Shown: positions 52,415-61,290 of the stretch, piece after piece | Position numbering within the stretch: position 1 is the stretch's first letter | How the letters are laid out: each line of letters starts with the position of its first letter | Assembly: GCA_035345875.1 (NCBI GenBank) | Contig: DAORDH010000024.1 | Span: 1-64,000, forward strand | Source: UBA2033 sp035345875 | Lineage (GTDB): Bacteria; Spirochaetota; Leptospiria; Leptospirales; Leptospiraceae | Reading direction: 5' to 3' | DNA: 64,000 nucleotides | Program-made: the position numbers and the translations under genes | The notes under the pieces: model-generated | The model's database searches: none | The model's input: the letters and a program-made list of their open reading frames with translations, nothing else | Told to the model about the DNA's origin: nothing

Positions 52415-53290
52415 TTATTGGCGAATATTCATATTTGAAAGGATACGATCCATTTCATCTATACTATTGTAAGATATTACAATTTTTCCCTTACCTACTT
52501 TAGCGTTATGCGAAATTTTAACCTTAGCAGATAATTTATTTCTAATTTTCGTTTCTACATTCATAATAGTAGGATCTGTATTATCTCTCTTAGTGCTAAG
52601 AGTCGTTTTTGTTTCCCAGAGACTAGCAACATACTCTTCTACATCTCGAACGGTTAAATTTTTATCTACGATTTGTTGTGCATAGGTTTCCAATTTCTTT
52701 TTGTCACCAATCGATAGAAGCGGCCGTGCATGACCTTCAGATAATTTTCGAGTTTTAATTAATTCTTTTACTGAATCAGGTAATTGCAGTAAACGAATCA
52801 TATTGGAAACAGTAGAGCGATTTTTCCCAACACGCGCTGCAACTTCCGTAATTTTCATAGAAAGCTTTTCTGTAAGCTGTTGATAGGCGAGCGCTTCTTC
52901 GATTGGGTTTAAATCTTCTCTTTGGATATTTTCAATGATTGCAATTTCCAGAGTCTCCTTTTCGCTATAGTTCCGAACGATCGCAGGAATCTTATGAAAG
53001 CCTGCTTCTTTACAAGCTCTATACCTTCTTTCTCCAGAAACTAATTCATATCCGTCATTCGTTTTAGTAACGACTATCGGTTGAATCAATCCATGTTGTT
53101 TAATTGTCTCTGCAAGTTCGGAAATAGATTCTGCAGAGAAAGTTTTTCTCGGCTGGTTTGGATTTACTTTTATTTCCGATAATTTGATTTCTCTCATTGG
53201 AGAATTAGTAGAAGTATCCGAGGACTCCGATGAACGACCAGAGGAGCCAATTAAATTTCCAAGACCTTTGCCTAATACTTTTGGTTTCAT
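52415..53290 (-). CDS. parB: Chromosome partitioning protein ParB
   Basis: 291 residues. N-terminal CTPase domain with VNPNQPRKTF, the signature GERRYRACKEAGF and ENIQREDLNPIEEALAYQQL; central helix-turn-helix ITEVAARVGKNRSTVSNMIRLLQLP, which reads parS; a C-terminal dimer domain ending KVGKGKIVISYNSIDEMDRIL. It loads onto parS and works with ParA to segregate origins. A matching parS site lies at 57449-57464, only 4.2 kb away. It is the third gene of rsmG-parA-parB; the gap to parA is 8 nt. The N-terminal tail up to residue 30 is Ser/Thr-rich. Confidence 0.97.
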   Translation of the reverse strand: MKPKVLGKGLGNLIGSSGRSSESSDTSTNSPMREIKLSEIKVNPNQPRKTFSAESISELAETIKQHGLIQPIVVTKTNDGYELVSGERRYRACKEAGFHKIPAIVRNYSEKETLEIAIIENIQREDLNPIEEALAYQQLTEKLSMKITEVAARVGKNRSTVSNMIRLLQLPDSVKELIKTRKLSEGHARPLLSIGDKKKLETYAQQIVDKNLTVRDVEEYVASLWETKTTLSTKRDNTDPTIMNVETKIRNKLSAKVKISHNAKVGKGKIVISYNSIDEMDRILSNMNIRQ

Positions 53291-53298
53291 AACATCCT

Positions 53299-54063
53299 CT
53301 ATTTATTTGCTGCGATCACTTCATCGCAAAGACTTTTATAACTTTGGGCGCCAACTCCATCTGGATCATAGAAATTAATCGGTTTTCCAAACGAAGGCGC
53401 TTCTCCTAGTTTTATGTTTCTAGGAATCATGGATTTATAAACTTTCTCTTTGAAATACTCTCGAACATCATTCGCAACTTGATTTGCTAAATTTGTTCTC
53501 TTGTCATACATCGTTAAAACAACTCCCTCTAATTCAAGAGATGAGTTTAAATTTTCTTGGACGAGAGAAATAATCTTCATTAATTGAGTAAGACCTTCTA
53601 AGGCAAAATATTCAGTTTGCAATGTAATCATCACACTATCTGAAGCGCATAACGCATTTACTGTGAGCACACCAAGGGAAGGTGGACAATCGATAACGAT
53701 AAAATCAAATCTTGCTCGAATCGGAGCCAATGCATCTCTGAGCCTAAATTCTTTTCTATCTTCTGACATTAAATCAATCTCTGCTCCACTCAAATTAATA
53801 TTCGATGGAATGATAGATAGATTTTCGATACCAGTTTTTTGAATTGCCTCATTCGCAGAAACATCTCCAATTAAAACTTCATAAGAGGTATTTTCAATTT
53901 GATTGATATCCATTCCAAGCCCAGATCCAGCGTTGCCCTGTGGATCTACATCAATCAATAAAACTTTCTTACCACTCGCAGCAAGATAAGAACATAGATT
54001 GATGGAAGTAGTAGTTTTTCCAACCCCACCTTTCTGATTACTAATTGAAATTATTTTTCCCAT
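53299..54063 (-). CDS. parA: Chromosome partitioning ATPase ParA
   Basis: 254 residues of the MinD/ParA (Soj-type) family. The deviant Walker A motif KGGVGKTT (residues about 10-17, in ISNQKGGVGKTTTSINL) carries the signature Lys, Walker B is FIVIDCPPSLG near 115, and the switch DVDPQGNAGSGLG follows near 40. It lacks the N-terminal HTH of plasmid ParA, as chromosomal Soj does. Its start overlaps the end of rsmG by 13 nt, so the three genes form one operon. Confidence 0.97.
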   Translation of the reverse strand: MGKIISISNQKGGVGKTTTSINLCSYLAASGKKVLLIDVDPQGNAGSGLGMDINQIENTSYEVLIGDVSANEAIQKTGIENLSIIPSNINLSGAEIDLMSEDRKEFRLRDALAPIRARFDFIVIDCPPSLGVLTVNALCASDSVMITLQTEYFALEGLTQLMKIISLVQENLNSSLELEGVVLTMYDKRTNLANQVANDVREYFKEKVYKSMIPRNIKLGEAPSFGKPINFYDPDGVGAQSYKSLCDEVIAANK

Positions 54064-54791
54064 GATATCCTCTTTATCTCTTTACTAATCGATTCCCAAT
54101 TCCTTGGAAAACCTTTGTTTGGATTCGCTTCCTTTTTCAATATTTTTATATGACGATTTCCCAAAAACTCTAATTCATTTAAATCTAAATCTTTTTCAAT
54201 GATCATTCCTAAATTCTGCAAGAGAGTTTTTTCAAAATTTGTATCGTAGACTCTTTTAGCTAAAAAAGGAATGAAGTAGGAATTCTGCTTTAAAATTTTA
54301 TAAACCATTTCACAAGACCAAGGGTAACGAATAGCCGATCTCATTACGACTAAATCAAATTGTTTTTTTATACCTTCCATCCTATCATATAAAAAGGAAA
54401 CTTTAGAGTCGTAGTTTTGTTCTTTATAAAACTTTTCCAAAAGAGAAAGTCTGCGTGATTGCGAATCAATCAGTGTGACTTTCGGGGAATTTTGCAGACA
54501 AGAAAATAAATATCCAGGTAAACCGGGACCTGTTCCCACATCCGCAACTTCATCACTTGCTTTAATATACCCAGAAGAATTGATTACAAAAATATGAAAC
54601 ATCGATTCAATAACATGCCTATCCAAAAAAAACTCAGAATCAGATTTGGAAAAGAATCCTCCGATCTCATTGTAGTCGCGAAGAAAGTTTGAATACTCAA
54701 TCACTTTGGATAGATGAAATATTTCTAAGATTTGTTTTCCAGTTTTTGGAAATAAAGTAAGAATTCTGTCAGGTAAAATTAATTCGCTCAT
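54051..54791 (-). CDS. rsmG: 16S rRNA methyltransferase RsmG
   Basis: 246 residues from ATG at 54791; a GTG five codons upstream (54806) is the alternative. RsmG methylates G527 of 16S rRNA at N7 using SAM. Features: DRHVIESMF (the DRHIxxS-type motif), the SAM-binding VADVGTGPGLPGYLF and LIDSQSRRLSLLEKF (GSGxGxPG-type and acidic Asp), and the final NKGFPRNWESISK that resembles the family end. Co-location with parA and parB is the common rsmG-parAB arrangement near the origin. It is longer than the usual 205-230 residues, mainly at the N-terminus. Confidence 0.9.
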   Translation of the reverse strand: MSELILPDRILTLFPKTGKQILEIFHLSKVIEYSNFLRDYNEIGGFFSKSDSEFFLDRHVIESMFHIFVINSSGYIKASDEVADVGTGPGLPGYLFSCLQNSPKVTLIDSQSRRLSLLEKFYKEQNYDSKVSFLYDRMEGIKKQFDLVVMRSAIRYPWSCEMVYKILKQNSYFIPFLAKRVYDTNFEKTLLQNLGMIIEKDLDLNELEFLGNRHIKILKKEANPNKGFPRNWESISKEIKRISWEK

Positions 54792-55104
54792 TGGATATTG
54801 ATTCACTTAATGGTTCAGATTTAGATTAATTTCAGATAGTAAATTAACACAAGTCAAATTGGTTCTATTGTAAAATGTTCTTATACTACAAGTAAAGTTT
54901 CATATTCGAGAGAATGAAGGTTCTATCTATCATTTCCTCTTTTACATTTGTTGAATAAATTAGATTGAGTTGCCAATTAGAAAGAATTTTAACTTCTTAC
55001 AATATCCCTTTTACGGTTTTATAATAGCAGATAAATTTCTATTTAAATTGGGATGAGTTTCCATTTTTTGTTTTAAACGCTTTCTAAATTTCATTTTTCT
55101 AAAT
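54792..55104. other. Non-coding gap before the ECF operon
   Basis: These about 310 nt separate rsmG (minus) from the operon at 55155 (plus). No gene is visible. The last 26 nt before 55130 hold the ECF promoter listed separately. Promoters for rsmG must lie here too but none stands out. Confidence 0.5.
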
Positions 55105-55130
55105 GGAACCAATTTAATTTTTGAGGGTCT
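55105..55130 (+). promoter_or_regulatory. ECF-type promoter of the Spy-like/sigma/anti-sigma operon
   Basis: GGAACC at 55105-55110 and GTCTTA at 55127-55132 are 16 nt apart, matching the general ECF promoter (GGAAC, 16-17 nt, GTC). The predicted start is near 55136, giving a leader of about 18 nt with AAGGAGA before the ATG at 55155. The operon itself encodes an ECF sigma factor, so autoregulation is likely. Confidence 0.7.
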
Positions 55131-55154
55131 TATTCTGCAAATAAGGAGATAAGA

Positions 55155-55566
55155 ATGAAAAAAATATTTAAAGTATTTTCCCTTCTCATGTTGGTATTGG
55201 TTGCGTTTGTAAACTGCCGTCATCACTCATTGGCAGACAGAGCAGATTGGATTGTAAAAAGAATTTCTAGTGAGCTAGATCTCAATGATAAGCAAAAGAC
55301 AGAATTGCAGAGAATCAAAAAAGAGATTCTAGACAAAAAGAAAGAACTCGATCTAAAAATGTTTCCCGATGATATAGTAGATCAAATCAGACAAACACAA
55401 ATCGATGAAGCAAAGGTAAACAAATCCTTTGAAGTAAATGGAGCAAAAAGAGATCAAATGAGAGTTTTTATGACTAAGAAATTCATTGAGTTTCATGCGA
55501 TCCTTACACCAGAACAAAGAAATAAGTTAGCTGATAAGATTGGGGAATTACTAAAAAAACACAACC

Positions 55567-55574
<8 letters not shown>
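55155..55574 (+). CDS. Spy/CpxP-like periplasmic sensor lipoprotein
   Basis: 139 residues. Lipoprotein signal MKKIFKVFSLLMLVLVAFVNC (Cys at 21); the mature protein is helical with an LTPEQ motif near residue 121 (AILTPEQRNKL) and an earlier LDLNDKQKTEL, the two LTxxQ-type repeats of Spy/CpxP proteins. It begins with a HH pair (CRHHS) that could bind metal. The ECF sigma factor gene overlaps its end by 8 nt. In CnrX-type and related systems the Spy-like protein is a periplasmic metal or envelope-stress sensor coupled to an ECF sigma and a membrane anti-sigma factor; the same three parts are in order here. Confidence 0.82.
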
Positions 55575-56074
<500 letters not shown>

Positions 56075-56082
<8 letters not shown>

Positions 56083-56386
56083 ACCAAATCGAAAAGAAGA
56101 AATAACATTTAGATTGAATAGTAATGAATGGGACAAAGATATCGCAGCAAAAGTAACAAACAAGTATCAAAGAAAAGTAAGAAGAAATCGTGTGATTGCA
56201 ACTTCCGCATTCCTACTACTCATGGGAGTCTCTACTTTCATAACTTTCTTCTATCAAAATCCAGTTGAGACAGAATATATGAACTTACAAGCGTTTCAGT
56301 TTTTATTCTCTGACGATTTGTTTCCTATTTTTGATGCATTTTATCAAGAAGAAAGTATTTCTTTTTTTGCAGATTCCATATTGTAA
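56075..56386 (+). CDS. Single-span membrane protein, probable anti-sigma factor
   Basis: 103 residues. A cytoplasmic N-terminus (MNKPNRKEEITFRLNSNEWDKDIAAKVTNKYQRKVRRN) is followed by one membrane helix at about 41-61 (VIATSAFLLLMGVSTFITFFY) and a short periplasmic tail (about 40 residues, acidic and aromatic). Position (overlapping the end of the sigma factor gene) and layout are those of anti-sigma factors, but the N-terminal part lacks a recognisable zinc anti-sigma motif. It has no cysteine. It presumably holds the sigma factor at the membrane and responds to the Spy-like protein. A perfect 11-bp hairpin follows at 56421. Confidence 0.6.
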
Positions 56387-56784
56387 ATAGAAACAACTCA
56401 AACCATAAATAATATTTATAAAAAGTATCACAACGTTTACTACTAGGTTTGAAGTGATACTTTTCTATTCTATTTCTATCTAAGAAATCAATTCAATCGA
56501 GAAGATAAATTATAACCAAAACCTTGATTGCAAAAATATATACGAAACGCCTAAGAAAAGTTCCTATAAGAATTTAATTAAACTAACGATTGGTATACCC
56601 CACATACAAACGTGCGAGTAAAATAAGAAATGAATTTTGATGTTCGGATTAAACAGATAAACACATTCTCTTGTCTAGAGATCGCTCTCTTTGAGAAGAA
56701 TCATTTATATAAAAAGAACTTCTTTTGAGGGCAATCAAAATGCCCCGACTAAACTAATAAACAAAATCGTCGATACTTCTATTG
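56387..56784 (+). other. Non-coding gap with a terminator-like hairpin
   Basis: About 400 nt without a gene. AAAAGTATCAC (56421-56431) and GTGATACTTTT (56454-56464) form a perfect 11-bp stem with a 22-nt loop, 34 nt after the stop of the probable anti-sigma gene; four T are in the stem and a CTATTC tract follows, so it may terminate the operon. The rest is AT-rich with no clear signal before the next gene. Confidence 0.5.
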
Positions 56785-57528
56785 ATGAAAACCTTCCTTC
56801 TTTTCTACTTTTTAGTTCTTTCAATTTTATATGCTTACACTCCAGGTAAGTGGTCTTACTTAGATCGGTTTGTGGTTGGAAATGAAAAGTTCGGTCCAGT
56901 TTCTGAAATAGTAAAAAACAGGACAGGGCAAACCATTTATTCTGCTATGTATGAATACAATGTAGAAGGAAAATTGATTAAAGAGAAATTTCTAAATGCA
57001 AAAGGAGAAAATGACGGAGAGATTGTTTACACGTATGATTCTGGAAAAGTAAAAACGGAAGAAGTATTCTCACCAGACAAACAATCACAAGAAAAGAAAA
57101 CATTCTCTTACGCATCCTCCGGCAACTTGAAAGAAATCATTATCACCTCTGCTTCTGGTAAAGGAGTTTTACGACACAAGATAAATTCAATTCAAGATGG
57201 ATTCGTTCTAGATTGTGAAACCAAATGGGAGGAAGAAGGAGCTCAAGAATCTTTTTCATCTAAAAAAGATGTCTTAGATGAAACAATCCTCAACCAAGAA
57301 ATATTCGATGACAAAAAGAAATCCATTGGTTTCATAAAATACTATTACGATAAAAAAGGGCGAATCGAAAAGAGGGAAAACATGCAAGGCAATTCCAAAA
57401 GAATGCAACTTCTAACCTACGATGAGTCAGGGAAATTGATTAGTTTTTCGTTTCACGTGAAACAGGATGAAAACTGGGTTTTAGTTAAGACTCATTATTT
57501 GACTTATAATTCAAATAACACACAATAA
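56785..57528 (+). CDS. Secreted YD-repeat-like protein carrying parS
   Basis: 247 residues, ATG at 56785 (a TTG lies directly before it). Signal peptide MKTFLLFYFLVLSILYAYT. The mature protein has repeats of about 20 residues of the type YEYNVEGKLIKEKFLNAKGEN, VYTYDSGKVKTEEVF, YYYDKKGRIEKREN and LTYDESGKLISFSF, close to YD/RHS-like repeats. Function unknown. Its 3' end carries a near-perfect parS sequence (57449-57464) that codes for FHVKQ in the reading frame, so the DNA is under two constraints. Three residues of the end are exposed by the convergent AsmA-like gene 22 nt on. Confidence 0.6.
   Translation: MKTFLLFYFLVLSILYAYTPGKWSYLDRFVVGNEKFGPVSEIVKNRTGQTIYSAMYEYNVEGKLIKEKFLNAKGENDGEIVYTYDSGKVKTEEVFSPDKQSQEKKTFSYASSGNLKEIIITSASGKGVLRHKINSIQDGFVLDCETKWEEEGAQESFSSKKDVLDETILNQEIFDDKKKSIGFIKYYYDKKGRIEKRENMQGNSKRMQLLTYDESGKLISFSFHVKQDENWVLVKTHYLTYNSNNTQ
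57449..57464. promoter_or_regulatory. parS centromere site, 15/16 match
   Basis: CGTTTCACGTGAAACA matches the universal parS consensus TGTTTCACGTGAAACA at 15 of 16 positions; the inner 14 bp GTTTCACGTGAAAC (57450-57463) are a perfect palindrome. It is 3.4 kb from the ParA start and lies inside a reading frame, as several known parS sites do. ParB of the window has the full family motifs, so it should bind here. I saw no second copy in the window. Confidence 0.9.
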
Positions 57529-57550
57529 CAATATCTTCGTTCTTTCGAAT

Positions 57551-58531
57551 TTAATTCGAAGAGTCTAGGATTATATCATTGTTTTTTGTTTGAGTGTTAC
57601 CTTTTAATAATTTAGCAAACTTTTTTGCAATCACCTCAATTACAATCGTGAACGCGCCTCCATAATTCATCCCTATTAATAATTGATAGACCATTTTTTT
57701 TAGAGCCAAGTCAAAAGGGAGACGATATTCTTTCCAGTCAGCTTGAAACTCATATTCTAATTTCTGTTTTCGATCTGACTGATTTTGCTTTTGAGGTTTG
57801 CGATTGATTTGACCAAGAGTTCCATTGAACCGAGTGATAGATTCGGTATGTGTAAAGTTTAAATTCAAATCTATTTTGTTTTGCAGAAACCCAATTGGTA
57901 GAATATCTAAATTAATTAATTTACCCCAAGTCACTCCTTTTACTTGTAACTGACCAGTTCCATTCTTACAAGTTGAGATCACATCGCCTTTGTCAATTTT
58001 GCAGTAAGCATATTCAGAATTAAAAATAAGTTGAAACGGATTTCCTAGATCAATCAAAGCATCTGCAATCTCTATATTTCGAATGTCAGTTTTATAAATA
58101 GGAAAAACAGACATATCCTCAATTTCAATATTACCATTTGTAATGTATCCAGAATGAATGATTGCTTTTCCTTCTCTAGGCATATATTTAATTTTCTCGA
58201 TGGAAGGGATATGATTGATATACTTCACATCTAAGTTTTTAATCCTAAATTGATAAATGCTCAACCTACCTGCAAATAAAGAAAACGGGTTTAGAAAGAA
58301 AAAGATTCTATCTACTTTAATTTTAACAACATCGGTTTTATTTACACCGCTTGTTTTAATTTCCAAATTTTTAGCATAAAAGAAAAATATAGGAAGGAAA
58401 AATCCAAATAGATCACATTTACAAATCAAATATTTTCTAAAGATTCGGTTCACTAGAAGAGTAAATAAAGGAGCAGTTAAAAACAACTGTAAGATCAAAT
58501 ATATTAAGAATGTGATTTTGATATTTTCCAT
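57551..58531 (-). CDS. AsmA-like membrane protein
   Basis: 326 residues. One or two N-terminal membrane segments (about 5-28, with a second hydrophobic stretch near 40-52) precede a beta-rich part. The stretch VVKIKVDRIFFFLNPFSLFAGRLSIYQFRIKNLDVKYI is the repeated strand pattern of AsmA/DUF748-type proteins, which build long hydrophobic grooves for lipid transfer between membranes. I infer a role in the envelope; the exact family is uncertain. The tail (KQKQNQSDRKQ and TQTKNNDIILDSS) is hydrophilic. It is convergent with the YD-repeat gene, and a TTCGAAT-3-ATTCGAA repeat (57544-57560) overlaps its stop. Confidence 0.5.
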   Translation of the reverse strand: MENIKITFLIYLILQLFLTAPLFTLLVNRIFRKYLICKCDLFGFFLPIFFFYAKNLEIKTSGVNKTDVVKIKVDRIFFFLNPFSLFAGRLSIYQFRIKNLDVKYINHIPSIEKIKYMPREGKAIIHSGYITNGNIEIEDMSVFPIYKTDIRNIEIADALIDLGNPFQLIFNSEYAYCKIDKGDVISTCKNGTGQLQVKGVTWGKLINLDILPIGFLQNKIDLNLNFTHTESITRFNGTLGQINRKPQKQNQSDRKQKLEYEFQADWKEYRLPFDLALKKMVYQLLIGMNYGGAFTIVIEVIAKKFAKLLKGNTQTKNNDIILDSSN

Positions 58532-59162
58532 ATTCAGTCAAACTAGATTCAAATCAGTTTAAGTCTCTAAAACTTGCTTCTATCTAAAAATATAAATCCT
58601 TCGAATCTCTTTTTTATGTCTCTATAAAAAGATACGAATCATTTTCAAATTAGAAGTTACCTTTTGTATTCGGAATAAGATTACCTTACCCGAAAGAAAG
58701 AAAAGTATAAAACAAATCCAAATAAAAATATATTAGCAATTCATCTTTCACTCCTGCACTCTATCAAATTAGGTTTAATCCAAATCTTATTCAAAAGACA
58801 TTCCATTCAGCAGAGTAAAGGAGAAGGAAGAGAGGAATGGTATAAATCGAATTGAGAACAGTCCAAACTCAACTCAAAACCGATATTCAATACTTGCTAT
58901 CTATTTCAAAATTGATTCTTTTATTTTAATTGAAATAAAAATAGAAACTGAAAGATTACCCTTAAAGTTAAATCGAAATTTACAAATTGGTTTTTAATTA
59001 TGTTTCATAAAACGTTTCGTTAAGCTTGATTCAAAAAAAAGCTATACATAGACTTTTTATTACCGATGTTTCATAAAAAGATTCATCTGCTGTTAGAAGC
59101 ATTTAGAATAATGATTTGGTAAAAGACATTACCTATAAAAACGGGAAGCTGATTAATAGCCC
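58532..59162 (+). other. Non-coding gap with 13-bp direct repeats
   Basis: About 630 nt without a gene. ATGTTTCATAAAA occurs at 59000-59012 and again at 59066-59078 (66-bp spacing, about six helical turns), about 160 and 95 nt before the glycan-cluster gene. They may be operators of that operon. No tRNA or clear terminator is present, and no good sigma-70 promoter stands out. Confidence 0.5.
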
Positions 59163-60188
59163 TTGGAAAAATATTTGAAAGACATAGAAGTGAATCAGGA
59201 AGTATTTGAAATAAAAAACTCCGAAATAGATGTCACTAGTATCATGGCAGACATTGAATCGAATCTAAAACGAAGAGCCATCGATAAAACAGAAATAGAA
59301 AGAATCAAACAACTGAAAATTTCTGCTGAAACTCCTGTAGGTCATAGACCTTTTGATCCATCTCATGTTGCGAATCTTTTCGAAAAAGGCATCTCTCCTC
59401 CAAGATTCTCAAACCCAAAGTATTGGTTTGTTAAAGGTCCACTCAAGTGGGCAATTCATAAGTTTACAGATTTCTATTCCCTTGTAGATAAAAAACTTTC
59501 TGAAAATAGAATCAAAGCATTTTACTCGGTCGTGTATGAATTAATACTACTTCGAACACAATATGAAAGATTAGAAAGAAAATTTAATGATCTTTATAAA
59601 ATTACATTAAACTCAGAAACGGAAAATAACAACTATCAATACAGTTCCATGTTTTATAATCATGATGAGTTACTATCTGAAAAGTTTTCAAATGAAAATG
59701 TTCGGATTGGAAATCTAATTTCAAAAGAAAGTAAAACTCTCATCTTACTCCCTGCTGCAGATAATTTTTTAAATTTATTAAGATGGAACAAAATAGATTT
59801 CCATTTAATCACAGATAAGAAACAACAATTGGAATACATTCAAAAACAATTAACAAAGAATATAGAATACGTTGAATCAATTCAAAGCTTTACTAATTTT
59901 AAAAATTATAAAAATATTTTAATCCATTCAAATCTTTGCTTACTTAACCCAAAAACCATTGAGAGAATTATTCAAAACATTTTAGAACAAGCAGATAAAA
60001 ACACACAAGTTCTACTCCAATTCTCAAATCATACTCTTCAAACGATTTCACCATTTCGTGAAAACTTTCAAACATACATCGAAGTGGATCATTTGGAAAC
60101 CTACCTAAGAAATTTAGGTTTTATCAATATTTGTAAACACTCTGTAGAAAAAGAAGAAATGCAACTCATCACTTTTTATACAAAATGA
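59163..60188 (+). CDS. Decayed SAM-methyltransferase-like protein of a glycan cluster
   Basis: 341 residues from a TTG; the first ATG would cut the conserved N-terminal motif, so the start is likely but unsure. Residues about 22-42 (EIDVTSIMADIESNLKRRAID) match the N-terminal helix (IDV-x-x-IM-x-I-x-x-N-x-x-RR) found in methyltransferases of O-antigen clusters. The C-terminal part has the shape of a class I methyltransferase (KTLILLPAADNFLNLLRWNKIDFHLIT, KNILIHSNLCLLN), but the glycine-rich GxGxG SAM loop is replaced by PAADNF, so methyl transfer is unlikely. The next gene overlaps it by 4 nt. Confidence 0.6.
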   Translation: MEKYLKDIEVNQEVFEIKNSEIDVTSIMADIESNLKRRAIDKTEIERIKQLKISAETPVGHRPFDPSHVANLFEKGISPPRFSNPKYWFVKGPLKWAIHKFTDFYSLVDKKLSENRIKAFYSVVYELILLRTQYERLERKFNDLYKITLNSETENNNYQYSSMFYNHDELLSEKFSNENVRIGNLISKESKTLILLPAADNFLNLLRWNKIDFHLITDKKQQLEYIQKQLTKNIEYVESIQSFTNFKNYKNILIHSNLCLLNPKTIERIIQNILEQADKNTQVLLQFSNHTLQTISPFRENFQTYIEVDHLETYLRNLGFINICKHSVEKEEMQLITFYTK

Positions 60189-61240
60189 GAATCTTTCAGC
60201 ATGTAGATGAATTCAATGAGCGAGATGGAATCGGAAATGATATATCTGGATTTGATTCCATTTTTAAAGATCTCCATTTAGAATCGAATATCATTTGTAG
60301 GATCAATAACTCCAAACAGAAAACGGATATTTATTCACCAGAAGACAAATTAGTTTTTTCCAAAAACGATGTGCATATTCTTCACTATGGAGGCACTGGA
60401 TACCCAATAGATTTTTTCGCAAACCTACCAGGGAAAAAAATTTTAAGATTTCATAACATTACTCCTGCGTATTTTTTTAAGCCTTATTTAGATTCTAGTA
60501 TCTATGAATCATTTGAGAAAAATGAGTCTATTTCTTTATTCGAATTATACTCTTTGAGAAAAAATATTCATTTTCTTTGGAGTGATTCAAAATTCAATCA
60601 AGATGAATTTTTTAAATTTACAGGTAAGACGAATAAATTCATTGCAGAAGTTTTACCGGTTACTCATCGTTATCCGCTCGCAACAGCAAAGAGTGAAAAC
60701 AACTTTACAATAGGGTTCGTAGGAAGATTAGTCCCAAATAAAAAGATTGAGGATTTATACTTCACTTTATTTTATTTAAAGAAAATAAATCCAAAATATC
60801 GGCTTATTTTATTCGGTAAAAGAAATCAGATTTTTAAAAAATACTTTCAAAAACTGGATTCAATTGCAGAAGAATTAAATCTATTAGATTCTATAGAATT
60901 AAATGAAAACTTAGATGATGCAAATCTAAGAGATAAGTTTTCAAAACTAAGTGTATACGTTTCAATGAGTGAGCACGAAGGTTTTGGTGTTCCTTTATTG
61001 GAAGCTATGTCCTTAAATATCCCAGTCATCGCCTACTCTTCTACTGCTGTTACAGAATTAGTTGAGAATGCAGGACTTCTATTTTCAACTAAAGACTTCC
61101 CAAAAATAGCAGAACTAATTGATACCTTACATTCAAATCCAAATATAAAAGATAGACTTCTTCAAATGCAAAAGAAAAGAATTCAAATAATTTCTAACTT
61201 TTCATACAAAGAAAAAATTCAAAACCTAATTAAAATCTAG
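60185..61240 (+). CDS. GT4-like glycosyltransferase
   Basis: 351 residues, GT-B fold of the glycosyltransferase group 1/GT4 type. The C-terminal half has the donor-binding parts IGFVGRLVPNKKIEDLYFTLFYL and the EX7E signature SEHEGFGVPLLEAMSLNIPVIAYSSTAVTELVENAGLLF. The N-terminal half contains LRFHNITPAYFFKPYLDSS, shared with the next gene. It should transfer a sugar from a nucleotide donor in the cytoplasm, probably into a surface glycan; donor and acceptor are unknown. It begins inside the end of the methyltransferase-like gene (ATGA overlap). Confidence 0.9.
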   Translation: MRIFQHVDEFNERDGIGNDISGFDSIFKDLHLESNIICRINNSKQKTDIYSPEDKLVFSKNDVHILHYGGTGYPIDFFANLPGKKILRFHNITPAYFFKPYLDSSIYESFEKNESISLFELYSLRKNIHFLWSDSKFNQDEFFKFTGKTNKFIAEVLPVTHRYPLATAKSENNFTIGFVGRLVPNKKIEDLYFTLFYLKKINPKYRLILFGKRNQIFKKYFQKLDSIAEELNLLDSIELNENLDDANLRDKFSKLSVYVSMSEHEGFGVPLLEAMSLNIPVIAYSSTAVTELVENAGLLFSTKDFPKIAELIDTLHSNPNIKDRLLQMQKKRIQIISNFSYKEKIQNLIKI

Positions 61241-61290
61241 AATACTTTTAAGAATGACAATTCATATTCTATCTAAAATCTGAATTCTTA

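Noticed and set aside
59001..59030. TGTTTCATAAAACGTTTCG as a second parS site
   Set aside because: Only the TGTTTCA half matches; the other half lacks the palindrome, so ParB binding is not expected.
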